This document shows positions 26,338 to 35,582 of a DNA stretch of 38,510 nucleotides, in pieces. The position numbers were made by a program, and so were the translations under genes. Each line of letters starts with the position of its first letter. Positions within the stretch are counted from its first letter, which is position 1. Source of the stretch: Lachnospiraceae bacterium (GTDB lineage Bacteria > Bacillota > Clostridia > Lachnospirales > Lachnospiraceae); NCBI GenBank assembly GCA_017444015.1, contig JAFSXN010000006.1:1-38510 (forward strand), in the 5' to 3' direction. A model generated the notes under the pieces. That model saw nothing but the letters and a program-made list of their open reading frames with translations. It was not told the DNA's origin and ran no database searches.

Positions 26338-26602
26338 AATTATCCATTTTAAAATCAAAATCGGGGCCGAGCTCTTCCTTGAATTTCCGGTCGGCCTCAG
26401 CGCTTGCTTCGCTGGCCAGATCCATGTACTGAATAAAAATATCCTCTACGGACGTTTTGTTTTCTCTTGCCAGGGTCTCCATAATCGGCTTTAATTTCTC
26501 AAGCTGCATAGAAACCGGCGTTTTCTGCGGGTCGATATCCCCCAACACGTCCTCGGCATAGGTATTGATCCGGTCTAATAGAGTTTTTTCTGCATCTGTC
26601 AT
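26336..26602 (-). CDS. Small acidic protein of unknown function (88 aa)
   Basis: The product (MTDAEKTLLDRINTYAEDV...) is soluble, rich in Glu, Asp and Lys, and likely all-helical. It has no cysteine, membrane segment or known motif. A GGAGG eight bases before the ATG and a near-consensus promoter upstream (26627-26655) support a real, separately transcribed gene. It is convergent with the small peptide gene, sharing the terminator region. Function is unknown. Confidence 0.75.
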   Translation of the reverse strand: MTDAEKTLLDRINTYAEDVLGDIDPQKTPVSMQLEKLKPIMETLARENKTSVEDIFIQYMDLASEASAEADRKFKEELGPDFDFKMDN

Positions 26603-26626
26603 TGTCTGATCCTCCGTTTCCTGATT

Positions 26627-26655
26627 ATCATAGCGTAAAATGACGGGATTTGCAA
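26627..26655 (-). promoter_or_regulatory. Predicted promoter of the 88-aa gene
   Basis: Read on the - strand, TTGCAA (26650-26655) and TATGAT (26627-26632) are separated by exactly 17 bases, and the start codon at 26602 lies about 25 bases beyond. The spacing and both hexamers fit a sigma-A promoter. Confidence 0.6.
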
Positions 26656-26741
26656 ATTCTCTGTCGTAATGTGACGATATTCACATGAAAGAAAAACAGT
26701 TGCCAATCCCTCCGGAATGCCATATACTGCCAGGGGGCGAT

Positions 26742-27041
26742 ATGATGGAGAAGAACGAAATTGGTCTGAGTACCAGGGAATATCGCAGATTTACCATATG
26801 TATGGCAGCCGGAGCGGTCATATCTGTTATTTTTGTTGTCCTTTTTTCCCAGATCATTACGAGGATCACGGCCAGGATGACCTACGATACGGCGTTGGCT
26901 GTCAAGCAGACCATGCTGCAGGAAAACGTTGAGAACCTGATCGCCTATATCGTTGTCTGCGCGGATGAATATATGAAGGAGCATCCGGAAGCAATAAGAA
27001 TACGCTGTATGGCTCCCATATGCCAAAGAGATATCAGGTAA
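26742..27041 (+). pseudogene. Membrane-anchored N-terminal fragment (frame 1 of a broken region)
   Basis: The frame from ATG 26742 encodes 99 aa with one transmembrane helix (about FTICMAAGAVISVIFVVLFS) followed by a helical stretch (TALAVKQTMLQENVENLIAYIVV...). This resembles the start of an extracytoplasmic sensor domain. It ends abruptly in a basic tail after AIRIRCM. A second frame with plausible coding character takes over near 26998, so a frameshift is likely. An upstream ATG at 26685 exists but lacks a ribosome site. The identity of the intact protein is not clear. Confidence 0.4.
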
Positions 27042-27315
27042 AATACTTCTTGCGGTAAGGATCTACCGTGACAGGCACTCTGAGAAGACAGAGCCCAGGG
27101 AGGAAACCGTAAACATAGAGCTTACGGAGAAAACGGAGTTGCTCCCTTCGCCCGAAAAAGAGGCGGAGGAGGTGAAAGAAGAAGATCTTCTGGCCCAGGG
27201 GATTGATCCTCTGAATCCCCAGGCCCTTCCGATCGTGCAGTTTTTCTTAGATCAGACGGAGCCGGTAGAAAATACGACCTATATACCTATCAGAAGACCT
27301 ACCAGGAGGAGATGA
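26998..27315 (+). pseudogene. Middle fragment in a shifted frame (broken gene)
   Basis: No start codon opens this stretch; it begins directly after a stop at 26995-26997. It encodes a coherent sequence: YAVWLPYAKEISGKILL, then a charged Glu/Lys linker (EETVNIELTEKTELL...), then DPLNPQALPIVQFFLDQ. Near 27265-27285 the neighbouring frame takes over with YDLYTYQKTYQEEM, which leads into the M15 peptidase fragment. Fragments 1 and 3 share one frame, and this one is offset by one base. Two indels, or two sequencing errors, would explain the pattern. Confidence 0.4.
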
Positions 27316-27752
27316 CGGACAACCGGTTCAAGCTGTCGGCGTTTCTTGCCATACAGGTCAGCGCCCATAACCGGGGGATCGCTCTGGATATGACGATGAT
27401 GGATTTCGAAACCGGAGAAGATCTTGCCATGCAGACGAATATGCATGATCCGAGCTTCCATTCGATCCTTGCCGCAAACAATGAAAACGCGGACATTCTG
27501 GCAGGATATATGAAGGAGGCAGGCTTTAACGGTCTGAGCTCGGAATGGTGGCACTTTCAGGATGATATTACAAGAAATGAGATCGGGCTGACCTCTTATC
27601 TGGAGGAGGGAGTATCTCTGGAAGGTTTTACCGCGGATGATATGGGAATCCGGTATCGAAGAAAGGACGGCAGCTTTGTTACCGATACCAGGGAGGCCAT
27701 AGAAGGCACAGACTATGTCTTTGACGCAGAAGGGTACTGCTTCCGGTTTTAA
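27312..27752 (+). pseudogene. VanX-like D-Ala-D-Ala dipeptidase (M15D) C-terminal part
   Basis: The 146-aa frame holds the second half of an M15D zinc peptidase: SAHNRGIALDMTMMDFETGE (zinc His and Asp) and SSEWWHFQDD (catalytic Glu and zinc His). It lacks the N-terminal half, including the conserved Arg region. The in-frame extension upstream runs only to a stop at 27204-27206. Because the zinc and catalytic motifs are kept, the break may be recent or an assembly error. An active enzyme would cleave D-Ala dipeptides or similar wall fragments. Confidence 0.6.
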
Positions 27753-27767
27753 GCCGCCTGAAACACA

Positions 27768-27796
27768 TTGAATTGTACGGCCGTTTGAGGTAAAAT
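27768..27796 (+). promoter_or_regulatory. Predicted promoter of the DUF1015/GlgB-like pair
   Basis: TTGAAT (27768-27773) and TAAAAT (27791-27796) are 17 bases apart. The start site would be near 27803, leaving a leader of about 105 bases that contains the palindromic repeat at 27833-27860. Confidence 0.55.
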
Positions 27797-27832
27797 GACT
27801 TTAATTGCGGGGGCGACCCGGCAGATATTATT

Positions 27833-27860
27833 ATAGGAAACGAATAAATTTGTTTCGTAT
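27833..27860. repeat. Imperfect palindrome, copy 2 of the dispersed repeat
   Basis: The 28 bases match the perfect palindrome at 2103-2130 except at four positions, and keep the ATAGGAAACGAAT left arm exactly. It lies in the leader of the DUF1015 gene, 48 bases before the start. Similar placement in two gene leaders suggests a repeat family, not chance. Confidence 0.6.
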
Positions 27861-27908
27861 ACATTCAAATCGGGAGCGAGAGCTTTCCGATTCCAGGGAG
27901 GAAGAACA

Positions 27909-29147
27909 TTGGCGGATATCAGACCATTTAAGGCCATACGGCCAAAGAGCGGCTTGGAGGAGGCAATCTCGGCTCTGCCGTATGATGTCTATAACAGAGA
28001 AGAGGCAACAAGGCTGGTAGCGGGAGATCAGAATTCATTTCTTCGAATCGACCGGGCGGAGACCCAGTTTTCGGCAGAGGTAGATACCTATGACGACCGG
28101 GTTTATGCTAAAGCTAAGGAGCTTTTTGAGGAGATGCTTGCCGACGGACGGTTTGCAGAGGATGACGAGGAGAGGTATTTTCTTTATGAACTTACGATGA
28201 ACGGCAGGACGCAGACCGGGATCGTAGCGGTTGCCTCCATTGACGATTACCTGAACGGAGTGATCAAAAAACACGAAAATACAAGGGCTGATAAGGAAGC
28301 CGACCGGATCCGGCACGTCGATACGCTGAGCGCTCAGACCGGACCGATCTTTCTGGCATATAAAAATAACTTCGTTATCAATCAGTTGGTGGATCGGGCG
28401 AAGGAGAAGGAACCTTATTTCGATTTCTTTTCCAAGGAGCTGATCCGGCACCGGGGCTTTATGATTTCGGAGCCTGAGGAGATTCGAAAGTTTAAGGGGG
28501 CTCTGGCCGGACTTTCGTCTGTTTATATCGCGGACGGACATCACCGTTGCGCCTCGGCGGTAAAGGTGGGATTGAAGAGAAGGGAAGAGAATCCGGGCTA
28601 TACGGGAGAAGAGGACTTTAACTATTTCCTTTCGGTCCTGTTTCCGGACAGCGAGCTCTTTATTATGGACTATAACCGCGTTGTGAAGGATCTGAACGGT
28701 CATACCAAGGAGGAAATCCTCGATTATTTTGACGGGAAAGGAGCTTTGCTGCCCCAGTCCGGGACGGCTCCCTACCATCCGGAAACGAAGGGAAATATCG
28801 GGATTTTCCTTGAGGACCAGTGGTACAGCTTCTATTTCGGAGAGGATATCAAAAGCGACGACCCGGTGGAGGGACTGGACGTTTCAATCTTACAGCGGGA
28901 ATTTTTAGAGCCGCTTTTTGGGATCGCCGATCCGAAAACGGACGCAAGGATTGATTTTGTCGGTGGGATAAGGGGACTTAAGGAGCTTGAAAACCGCTGC
29001 CATAAGGATGCAAAGATCGCCTTTGCCATGTTCCCGACAGCGATCTGGGAGCTGTTTACGGTAGCGGATGAGGGGCTTCTGATGCCGCCTAAGTCAACAT
29101 GGTTTGAACCAAAGCTGAGAAGCGGACTGTTCATCCACAGGATATAA
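27909..29147 (+). CDS. DUF1015 family protein
   Basis: The 412-aa product is a full-length member of the DUF1015 family (PF06245), recognised by IRPFKAIRP...ALPYDVYNREEA at the N-terminus and the invariant YIADGHHRCASAVKV motif. No biochemical role is firmly established for the family; the His-rich motif suggests metal or nucleotide chemistry. In Clostridia these genes are often near serine-pathway genes, and serC-serA lie about 2 kb upstream here. The start is TTG at 27909, preceded by GGGAGGAAG; it yields the conserved N-terminus MADIRPF. A promoter and a palindromic repeat lie upstream. The GlgB-like gene follows after 47 bases, probably in the same transcript. Confidence 0.9.
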   Translation: MADIRPFKAIRPKSGLEEAISALPYDVYNREEATRLVAGDQNSFLRIDRAETQFSAEVDTYDDRVYAKAKELFEEMLADGRFAEDDEERYFLYELTMNGRTQTGIVAVASIDDYLNGVIKKHENTRADKEADRIRHVDTLSAQTGPIFLAYKNNFVINQLVDRAKEKEPYFDFFSKELIRHRGFMISEPEEIRKFKGALAGLSSVYIADGHHRCASAVKVGLKRREENPGYTGEEDFNYFLSVLFPDSELFIMDYNRVVKDLNGHTKEEILDYFDGKGALLPQSGTAPYHPETKGNIGIFLEDQWYSFYFGEDIKSDDPVEGLDVSILQREFLEPLFGIADPKTDARIDFVGGIRGLKELENRCHKDAKIAFAMFPTAIWELFTVADEGLLMPPKSTWFEPKLRSGLFIHRI

Positions 29148-29194
29148 GAATATAGAACTGGGCAGATACGAAAAAACAGAGGAGAAAAGAGGAA

Positions 29195-31333
29195 ATGGAT
29201 AAAAAGCTGTACAAGATCATGGAATGGGGAAAGGTCGAAGGGATCGTTTACGCCGATGAAGCTAAACCGCATGAGATCCTCGGCGGTCACTATATCAAGG
29301 GAGGGATCCTGATCCAGGCGTTTTATCCCGAAGCGGCTTCCGTCACGGCGGTTGTACAGATATCCCGAAAGATCCAGGAATATCCTCTGGAGCTTGTGGA
29401 TGAAGCCGGATTCTTTGCGGCGCTTGTCCGTACGGAAAAGCAGGTGAAATTCAATTATTGCTTTAAGGTGACAGACAAGGAGGGCAGGGTAACGGAGGTC
29501 TATGATCCCTACAGCTTTGCGCCTACTATTTCCGAAAAGGAAATCGCTGCTTTTGAAGAGGGAAAAGGAGACGGGCTGTATCGGCTCTTTGGAGCGCATG
29601 TAAAGGAGATCGATGGAATTTCCGGGACCAGCTTTGCGGTTTGGGCGCCGAATGCGGTAGGCGCGAGTGTGGTAGGTGATTTTAACAACTGGGACGATCG
29701 TGTTCATCAGATGCGCAAGCTCTACGGAAAGGGAGTTTTTGAGATCTTTGTTCCCGGTGTCAAAGAGGGCGCACTGTATAAATTTGAGCTGCGGCTGAAG
29801 GGCGGCGTCAAGAGGCTGAAAGCGGATCCCTTTACCTTTATTAGAGAGGAGGGAAGCGAGGGGGCTTCGATCGTTGCCGGAAAAGAGGCTGAGCTCAAGG
29901 ATGAAAAATGGCTTTCAAATCGAAAAAAGACAAGCAGGCAGAGGATGCCGTTTTCGATCCTGGAAGCGGACCCCTTTCTTTTCAGGGAGAAGCTGTCCGA
30001 GGAGAAGCGGACGGATCCCGAAGCCTTTGCTGCTCTGTTAGTCGATTACGCAAAGGATATGGGGTATACGCATGTCGAGCTGCCGGCAGAGGGCGGGCTC
30101 TTTGCGCCGTGTGGGGGACAGGGATCGTCTGAGGCTCTTCTTCGCCTGATCGGTCTTTTGCACGCGGAAGGTCTCGGAGTCATTTTAGATCTCGATTTTT
30201 CCGGCTTCCCGAAGGATGCGGAGGGTCTGTATGAATTTGACGGGACCTGTCTGTTTGGACATATGGAGCTGAAAAAAAGATACAACGGTTCGGGAAGTCT
30301 TCGATACAATTATGCCAGAGGAGAGGTTTCCGCGTATCTGATCGCGGCTGCGTTATACCGGCTGGATGTGTTCCATGCCGACGGACTGCGGCTGACCGGT
30401 CTCGATGAAATGATCTATCTGGACTTCGGCAAGAAAAAGGGTGAGTGGATCGCAAACGAGTACGGCGGAAAGGAAGATATCGCGGCGATCGATTTTATCA
30501 AACGGCTGAATTCTGTGATCGAAGAAAGAAAGGACGGCACGGTTACGATCGCCGAGGGCTTAAGTACCTGGGCGAAGGTGACGGCTCCCGTGGAAAAGGA
30601 CGGCCTGGGCTTCTTCTGTAAATGGGATCTGGGCTTTACCTCGGACGTTCTGGACTTCATCGGCTTCGATCCGTTCTTTCGGACGCACCATTACGGAGAG
30701 CTTGCTTACAGCCTGAGCTATTTTGATTCGGAGCGCTTTTTACTGCCCTTCTCCAGAAAGAGTCTCTGGAAAGAGGGAGATCAGACGCCGTTACTTTCAA
30801 AGCTCCCGGGTGGACGGGAAAACAAGCTGGCAAACCTTCGGGCCGCTTTAGGATACCTGTATACGCATCCCGGCCTGAAGCTGAACTGTCTGACAGAAAA
30901 GTTGGCGCTGGATCCGGAAACGGCTGAGACGGAGGCAGGGAAGAAGCTCGCTGCGTATATGAAAGCAATCCTGCATTTTTATACGGAGCATCCGGCGCTC
31001 TATGAGTATGACGGAAGTGAAAAGGGCTTTGAATGGATCAACCATAACTCCGCCAATGAAAATATCATTGCCTTTCTGCGGAAAGGGGAGAAGGAGACGC
31101 TGTTAGTTCTTCTGAATTTCGCGAATGTTGTCTTTACAGACTGGAAGCTGGGAGTTCCCTTTGCCGGAAAATATAAGGAAATCTTTAATTCGGACGCAGA
31201 AAACTTCGGAGGGGCGGGAAACGTAAATCCGAGGGTAAAGACAGCAAAGAAGGAGGAATGCGACGGCAGAGAGCATTCGATCAAGGTGAAGGCTGCTCCG
31301 CTTTCCGTCACGATCTTTCGCTGTGAGAAATAA
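29195..31333 (+). CDS. GlgB-type GH13 protein with lost catalytic residues (pseudoenzyme)
   Basis: The 712-aa product follows the 1,4-alpha-glucan branching enzyme throughout: an N-terminal domain, CBM48 (FAVWAPNAVGASVVGDFNNWD), a barrel and a C-terminal beta domain. Segments such as GEWIANEYGGKEDIAAIDF, VTAPVEKDGLGFFCKWDLGF and EIFNSDAENFGGAGNVN are plainly GlgB. At the active site, DGLRLTGLDEM replaces DGFRVDAVxxM, so the nucleophile Asp is Thr401. The acid/base Glu454 is kept (IAEGLSTW). LPFSRKSLW replaces LPFSHDEVV, so the stabilising His-Asp is Arg521-Lys522. Region I is DLDFSGF in place of DWVPGHF. Branching activity is therefore very unlikely. The long intact frame suggests retained function, perhaps glycogen binding or assembly with an active GlgB. 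An AGGAG-type site (AGAGGAAATG) precedes the ATG. Confidence 0.88.
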   Translation: MDKKLYKIMEWGKVEGIVYADEAKPHEILGGHYIKGGILIQAFYPEAASVTAVVQISRKIQEYPLELVDEAGFFAALVRTEKQVKFNYCFKVTDKEGRVTEVYDPYSFAPTISEKEIAAFEEGKGDGLYRLFGAHVKEIDGISGTSFAVWAPNAVGASVVGDFNNWDDRVHQMRKLYGKGVFEIFVPGVKEGALYKFELRLKGGVKRLKADPFTFIREEGSEGASIVAGKEAELKDEKWLSNRKKTSRQRMPFSILEADPFLFREKLSEEKRTDPEAFAALLVDYAKDMGYTHVELPAEGGLFAPCGGQGSSEALLRLIGLLHAEGLGVILDLDFSGFPKDAEGLYEFDGTCLFGHMELKKRYNGSGSLRYNYARGEVSAYLIAAALYRLDVFHADGLRLTGLDEMIYLDFGKKKGEWIANEYGGKEDIAAIDFIKRLNSVIEERKDGTVTIAEGLSTWAKVTAPVEKDGLGFFCKWDLGFTSDVLDFIGFDPFFRTHHYGELAYSLSYFDSERFLLPFSRKSLWKEGDQTPLLSKLPGGRENKLANLRAALGYLYTHPGLKLNCLTEKLALDPETAETEAGKKLAAYMKAILHFYTEHPALYEYDGSEKGFEWINHNSANENIIAFLRKGEKETLLVLLNFANVVFTDWKLGVPFAGKYKEIFNSDAENFGGAGNVNPRVKTAKKEECDGREHSIKVKAAPLSVTIFRCEK

Positions 31334-31368
31334 TATGGGATAAAAAGGCGCTGTGGGGCTGTGAAAAA

Positions 31369-31402
31369 ACAACTTCTCGGCAGACTTGTTTTGTGATATA
31401 AT
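31369..31402 (+). promoter_or_regulatory. Extended -10 promoter of uppP
   Basis: A perfect TATAAT at 31397-31402 is preceded by TG one base upstream (TGATATAAT), an extended -10 element. The -35 region around 31374-31379 is poor, as is usual for this promoter class. The start site is about 30 bases before the ATG at 31436. Confidence 0.6.
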
Positions 31403-31435
31403 ATTGAGAATATTAATGTAGCGTTAGGAGTCAGA

Positions 31436-32317
31436 ATGTCGATTTTTCAGGCGATCATCATGGGCATCGTACAGGGCGTGACGGAATTTCTGCCTGTCAG
31501 CAGCTCCGGTCATCTTGCTCTGATCAAGAATCTTCTCGGGGTAGATACCGATACGGGGATCCTTTTTGATATTCTGCTTCACGTTGCTACGCTGATTGCG
31601 ATCGTTTTAGTATATCATCGAGATGTGATCAAGCTTCTGACAGAGTTTTTCAAGATCGTACGGGATGTGTTTGTCAATGCGCAGAGAGCCTTTCAGAATC
31701 TCTTCGCGCAGGGAGATCCGCTTCCGTATCGGAGGCTTGCCACTTCCTCCTACCGGAGATTTGTGATCCTTTTACTCATTACAACGATCCCGACGGGGAT
31801 TATTGGGGTAGCCCTAAAGGGAGTCGTAAAGGGAGTCAGTGGGAATCTTCTGGTAACGGGGATCTGTCTGTTAGGAAGCGGCGGTATTTTATTCCTTTCG
31901 GACTATATTCTGGAGCGCCATAAAAAGCCCAAGGATGCCAGCTGGGGCGACGCGGCGGTGATCGGAGTCGCGCAGGGCGCTGCGACGCTGCCGGGACTTA
32001 CGAGATCCGGAAGTACGATCGTTGCGGCGATGCTCTGCGGCTTTGATAAAAAGTTTGCGGTCAAGTATTCGTTTATCGCGTCCATGCCGGCTGTACTCGG
32101 AGCATTGATCCTGGAGCTTACGGATATCGAGGGCGGGATCTCCGGCTCTGAGGTCTTAGCCTATATCATTGGTATGATCTTTGCGCTTATCGTCGGCTTT
32201 ATCGCGTTAAAATTTATGATCCGGCTGGTTCTTAAGGGTTATTTCAGATATTTTGCTTTTTATTGCTTCGGGATCGGGGCAATTTCGATTATCGCGTATA
32301 TCATTATGCTGTTTTAA
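31436..32317 (+). CDS. uppP: Undecaprenyl-diphosphatase
   Basis: UppP (BacA) dephosphorylates undecaprenyl pyrophosphate at the membrane, recycling the lipid carrier for peptidoglycan and other wall polymers; extra copies give bacitracin tolerance. The 293-aa, multi-pass protein has both active-site motifs: [20 protein letters not shown] at the N-terminus and [15 protein letters not shown] in the middle. GTTAGGAG precedes the ATG. It has its own promoter and lies between the GlgB-like gene and ftsK. Confidence 0.96.
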   Translation: MSIFQAIIMGIVQGVTEFLPVSSSGHLALIKNLLGVDTDTGILFDILLHVATLIAIVLVYHRDVIKLLTEFFKIVRDVFVNAQRAFQNLFAQGDPLPYRRLATSSYRRFVILLLITTIPTGIIGVALKGVVKGVSGNLLVTGICLLGSGGILFLSDYILERHKKPKDASWGDAAVIGVAQGAATLPGLTRSGSTIVAAMLCGFDKKFAVKYSFIASMPAVLGALILELTDIEGGISGSEVLAYIIGMIFALIVGFIALKFMIRLVLKGYFRYFAFYCFGIGAISIIAYIIMLF

Positions 32318-32417
32318 GGGAAACAGTTTGAAAATAAAGTCTCGGACGGATAAGAGGGTTATCCGAAGGAGGCGGGGCCGTTTTTGGGCCTTAATTCGTG
32401 GAGGGGAAGAAAAAATA

Positions 32418-35400
32418 ATGGCTACGGGGTCAAACCGCGGCAGATCTTATCGTAAGAGCGGATCTGGCGCTAAGAGAAGCAACGCTTACAGAAAGAGCAG
32501 AAGCACCGGAAGTAAAGCGGGGAGACAGGATAGGGACGACGGAATACTCGATGAGATCATCCTGCTCCTTGTATTTGCGTTTTCGGCGCTTTTATTTTTG
32601 AGCGATCTGAAGCTGATCGGCAGCTTTGGAAAAGCTGTCAGCGGTGTATTGTTCGGAATATTCGGGATCGGGGCGTATCTTGTTCCCTTTGTGATCTTTC
32701 TTGCGACGGCGTTTCTGATCTCCAATAAGGGAAGATCGGTGGGAGGCGCAAAGGCCGGGGCTTACGGAGTACTGCTGCTGATTTTCTGTGCTGTGATGCA
32801 CCTTACAACAATGAAGGACTATACAGACCGAAAGCTCACGGATTTCTATACGATCTGCTCGGAGGACCGGACCGGAGGGGGGTTTTTAGGAGCAGTGTTT
32901 GGCGCTGCGCTCTCCAAGGTCATCGGACGGGTCGGGACCTTTATTGTTCTGATCGTTTTAGCGGTGATCTGCGGCGTGATCATTACGGAAAAATCTTTTA
33001 TACGAGGGCTCAGGAACAGCTCTCAGGCTGTCTACAGCCGTTCCAGAGAGGGCGCGAAGCGCTATAAAGCGCATAGGGTCGAACGAAACGAGGTCCATAA
33101 AACGGAGCGGGAGCTTCGAAGCAGAGAGCGCCTTGCCCGTAAGCAGGAGGAATGGGAGGAGCGTCTGGAAAGCGTCGAGGAGAAGGAAGCTCAGATCGAG
33201 GAACGCAGACTTCGAAGGATCGACAAAAAGGTCTCCGGTGTGATGTTGGATACCCGGATCGTCGATGATTACGCGGAGACTGAGGCTCTCGATATCGAAA
33301 AGGAGCTGAAGGCAAGGAAGGTGCTTGCTTCAAAGGAGGCTCAGGCGCTTAAAGAAGAAAAAACGGAAGAGGAAGCTGTCGTTGCGAACGAGACGGAAGC
33401 GGAAGAAGCTGTAACGGCCTCCGTTTCTACGGAAGGCTCCTCTGCCTTTGATGTCTTTAACCAGATGACGGATGAGATCACGGAGATCACGCTGGAAAGC
33501 CTCGGAGAAAGAAAAAGGGTCAGCCAGATCAACAGTATCGAGGAGGTCAAGGAGAGAAAGGCGGAACGGGAAAGAGAACGGGATTTTGCGGCGGAAGGAC
33601 TGGATGCAGTCAATTTTAAGAGCGCGCATCTGATCAATCCGGGCCCCCTGACATTCTCGGACAATATCGTCCCGATCGCGCGAAGCGGGGAGAGAGAGCA
33701 GCCGGAGCCTGTTCGGGAGGAGAAAACCAGAGAAGCGTTCCGAGAGGATAAAACAGAGCCGGAAGCTAAAAAGTATGAAATAGCAGGTCCGGGAAAAACA
33801 GCGACAGAAACGAAAAAAGCGGAGATAACAGAGCCGGAAAGCATTGAGGAGTATTTTGACGAGGAGGATCTGGGGATCAGCTTAATGGATCTGATCCCGG
33901 ATACAGAGAAAGAAAAAATCCAGGCCGCGGTTGCGGAAAAAGAACCGGAGGTTGTCATCAAGGGAGCGAGCGAACCCGGAAATAAGGACCAAACCATCGG
34001 GAATGAGCCGGCAAAAGCGACAGAAACCGCAGAAAGGGAGAAGGAACCGGAGAAACCGGTATTAGAGTTAACAGAGTCTGCGAAAAAGATTGAGATCGAA
34101 AAGCCGGGCCCGGATTTGCTTGATGCTCCGAAGCGGAAGAATAGCGGCGATACCATGGATGAGCTTCGAAGGACCGCCGAAAAACTCAGAGAGACGCTTG
34201 CGACCTTCGGAGTCCGGGTAACAATGACGGAGATCAGCCAGGGACCTACGGTCACCCGGTTTGAGATGCAGCCGGAGGTCGGCGTCAAGGTCAGCAAGAT
34301 CGTCGGTCTGTCGGATGATATCAAGCTGAATATGGCGGCTACCGATGTCCGGATCGAGGCTCCGATCCCCGGGAAGCCCGCGATCGGTATAGAGATCCCG
34401 AACAAGGAGTCGAGTCCGGTCTATTTCCGGGAACTGATCGAGGATGAGAGTTTCCAGAAGTCTTCCTCCAATATTACCTTTGCCGTTGGGAAGGATATTG
34501 AGGGGAAGGCAGTCGTAACGGATATCGCGAAGATGCCTCATCTTCTGATCGCGGGCGCGACCGGCTCCGGAAAATCGGTCTGTATCAATACGCTGATCAT
34601 GAGTATCCTCTATAAAGCCAGTCCGGAGGATGTCAAGCTGATCATGATCGATCCCAAAGTAGTTGAGTTAAGTGTATACAATGGGATACCGCATCTGATG
34701 ATACCGGTGGTTACGGATCCGAGAAAGGCTTCTGCCGCTTTGCAGTGGGGAGTCTCGGAGATGACCGACCGCTATAACAAATTTGCCCAGTATAAGGTCC
34801 GGGATATGAAAGGCTTTAACAAGCTCGTAGTCTGCGGGACTTTCGACGATGTACCGGAGAATGAGCGTCCGAAGAAGATGCCGCAGATCGTGATCATTGT
34901 CGATGAGCTGGCGGATCTGATGATGGTTGCAGGCAAGGAGGTCGAGGAAAGCATCTGCCGTCTTGCCCAGCTTGCGAGAGCGGCAGGGATCCATCTGGTG
35001 GTGGCGACGCAGAGACCCTCAGTGGATGTCATTACCGGTCTGATCAAGGCCAATATGCCAAGCCGGATCGCCTTCAGCGTTTCCTCCGGCGTGGACTCGA
35101 GGACGATCCTTGATATGAACGGAGCGGAAAAGCTGCTTGGAAAGGGAGATATGCTGTTTTATCCCCAGGGCTATGTCAAGCCGGCCAGACTCCAGGGAGC
35201 CTTTGTATCAGACGATGAGGTAACAAGGGTCGTTTCCTTCCTGAAGGAGCAGGCGGAGGAGGGCTACGATCCGGAGGTGATCAGCAAAATGAACTCTGTA
35301 TCGGAAGCATCCGGCGGGAACGTCTTATCGATTTCCGCGCCGGGAAATGAAGGCTCCGGAAATGACGAGCTGTTTGAAAAGGCTGCAAAGCTGATCATCG

Positions 35401-35582
35401 AGAAGGATAAGGCTTCGATTGGTATGCTTCAGCGGGCTTTTAAGATCGGCTTCAATCGGGCCGCAAGGATCATGGATCAGCTGGCTGAGGCCGGTGTCGT
35501 CGGCGAGGAGGAGGGCACAAAGCCGAGAAAGATCCTGATGAGCGAGGAACAATTTGAGCAGTACGTGGAGGAAGTACTATGA
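32418..35582 (+). CDS. ftsK: DNA translocase FtsK/SpoIIIE
   Basis: This septal ATPase pumps chromosome DNA through the closing division or sporulation septum. The 1054-aa product has an N-terminal basic tail, about four transmembrane helices (residues about 45-195), a long charged Glu/Lys-rich linker (about 200-590), and the motor domain. Walker A is GATGSGKS at 713-720, Walker B is [13 protein letters not shown], and [20 protein letters not shown] is the family signature. A C-terminal winged-helix gamma domain (about the last 65 residues, [25 protein letters not shown]) reads orienting DNA motifs. The ATG at 32418 follows GGAGGGGAAG; the open frame further upstream overlaps uppP. The stop overlaps the fhs start by 4 bases. 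Confidence 0.95.
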   Translation: MATGSNRGRSYRKSGSGAKRSNAYRKSRSTGSKAGRQDRDDGILDEIILLLVFAFSALLFLSDLKLIGSFGKAVSGVLFGIFGIGAYLVPFVIFLATAFLISNKGRSVGGAKAGAYGVLLLIFCAVMHLTTMKDYTDRKLTDFYTICSEDRTGGGFLGAVFGAALSKVIGRVGTFIVLIVLAVICGVIITEKSFIRGLRNSSQAVYSRSREGAKRYKAHRVERNEVHKTERELRSRERLARKQEEWEERLESVEEKEAQIEERRLRRIDKKVSGVMLDTRIVDDYAETEALDIEKELKARKVLASKEAQALKEEKTEEEAVVANETEAEEAVTASVSTEGSSAFDVFNQMTDEITEITLESLGERKRVSQINSIEEVKERKAERERERDFAAEGLDAVNFKSAHLINPGPLTFSDNIVPIARSGEREQPEPVREEKTREAFREDKTEPEAKKYEIAGPGKTATETKKAEITEPESIEEYFDEEDLGISLMDLIPDTEKEKIQAAVAEKEPEVVIKGASEPGNKDQTIGNEPAKATETAEREKEPEKPVLELTESAKKIEIEKPGPDLLDAPKRKNSGDTMDELRRTAEKLRETLATFGVRVTMTEISQGPTVTRFEMQPEVGVKVSKIVGLSDDIKLNMAATDVRIEAPIPGKPAIGIEIPNKESSPVYFRELIEDESFQKSSSNITFAVGKDIEGKAVVTDIAKMPHLLIAGATGSGKSVCINTLIMSILYKASPEDVKLIMIDPKVVELSVYNGIPHLMIPVVTDPRKASAALQWGVSEMTDRYNKFAQYKVRDMKGFNKLVVCGTFDDVPENERPKKMPQIVIIVDELADLMMVAGKEVEESICRLAQLARAAGIHLVVATQRPSVDVITGLIKANMPSRIAFSVSSGVDSRTILDMNGAEKLLGKGDMLFYPQGYVKPARLQGAFVSDDEVTRVVSFLKEQAEEGYDPEVISKMNSVSEASGGNVLSISAPGNEGSGNDELFEKAAKLIIEKDKASIGMLQRAFKIGFNRAARIMDQLAEAGVVGEEEGTKPRKILMSEEQFEQYVEEVL

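Noticed and set aside
33341-34405. 354-codon open frame on the - strand inside ftsK, rich in Ser
   Set aside because: It is antisense to the Glu/Lys-rich linker and motor region of ftsK; the Ser-rich composition is the shadow of that codon use, and no ribosome site or family motif is seen.
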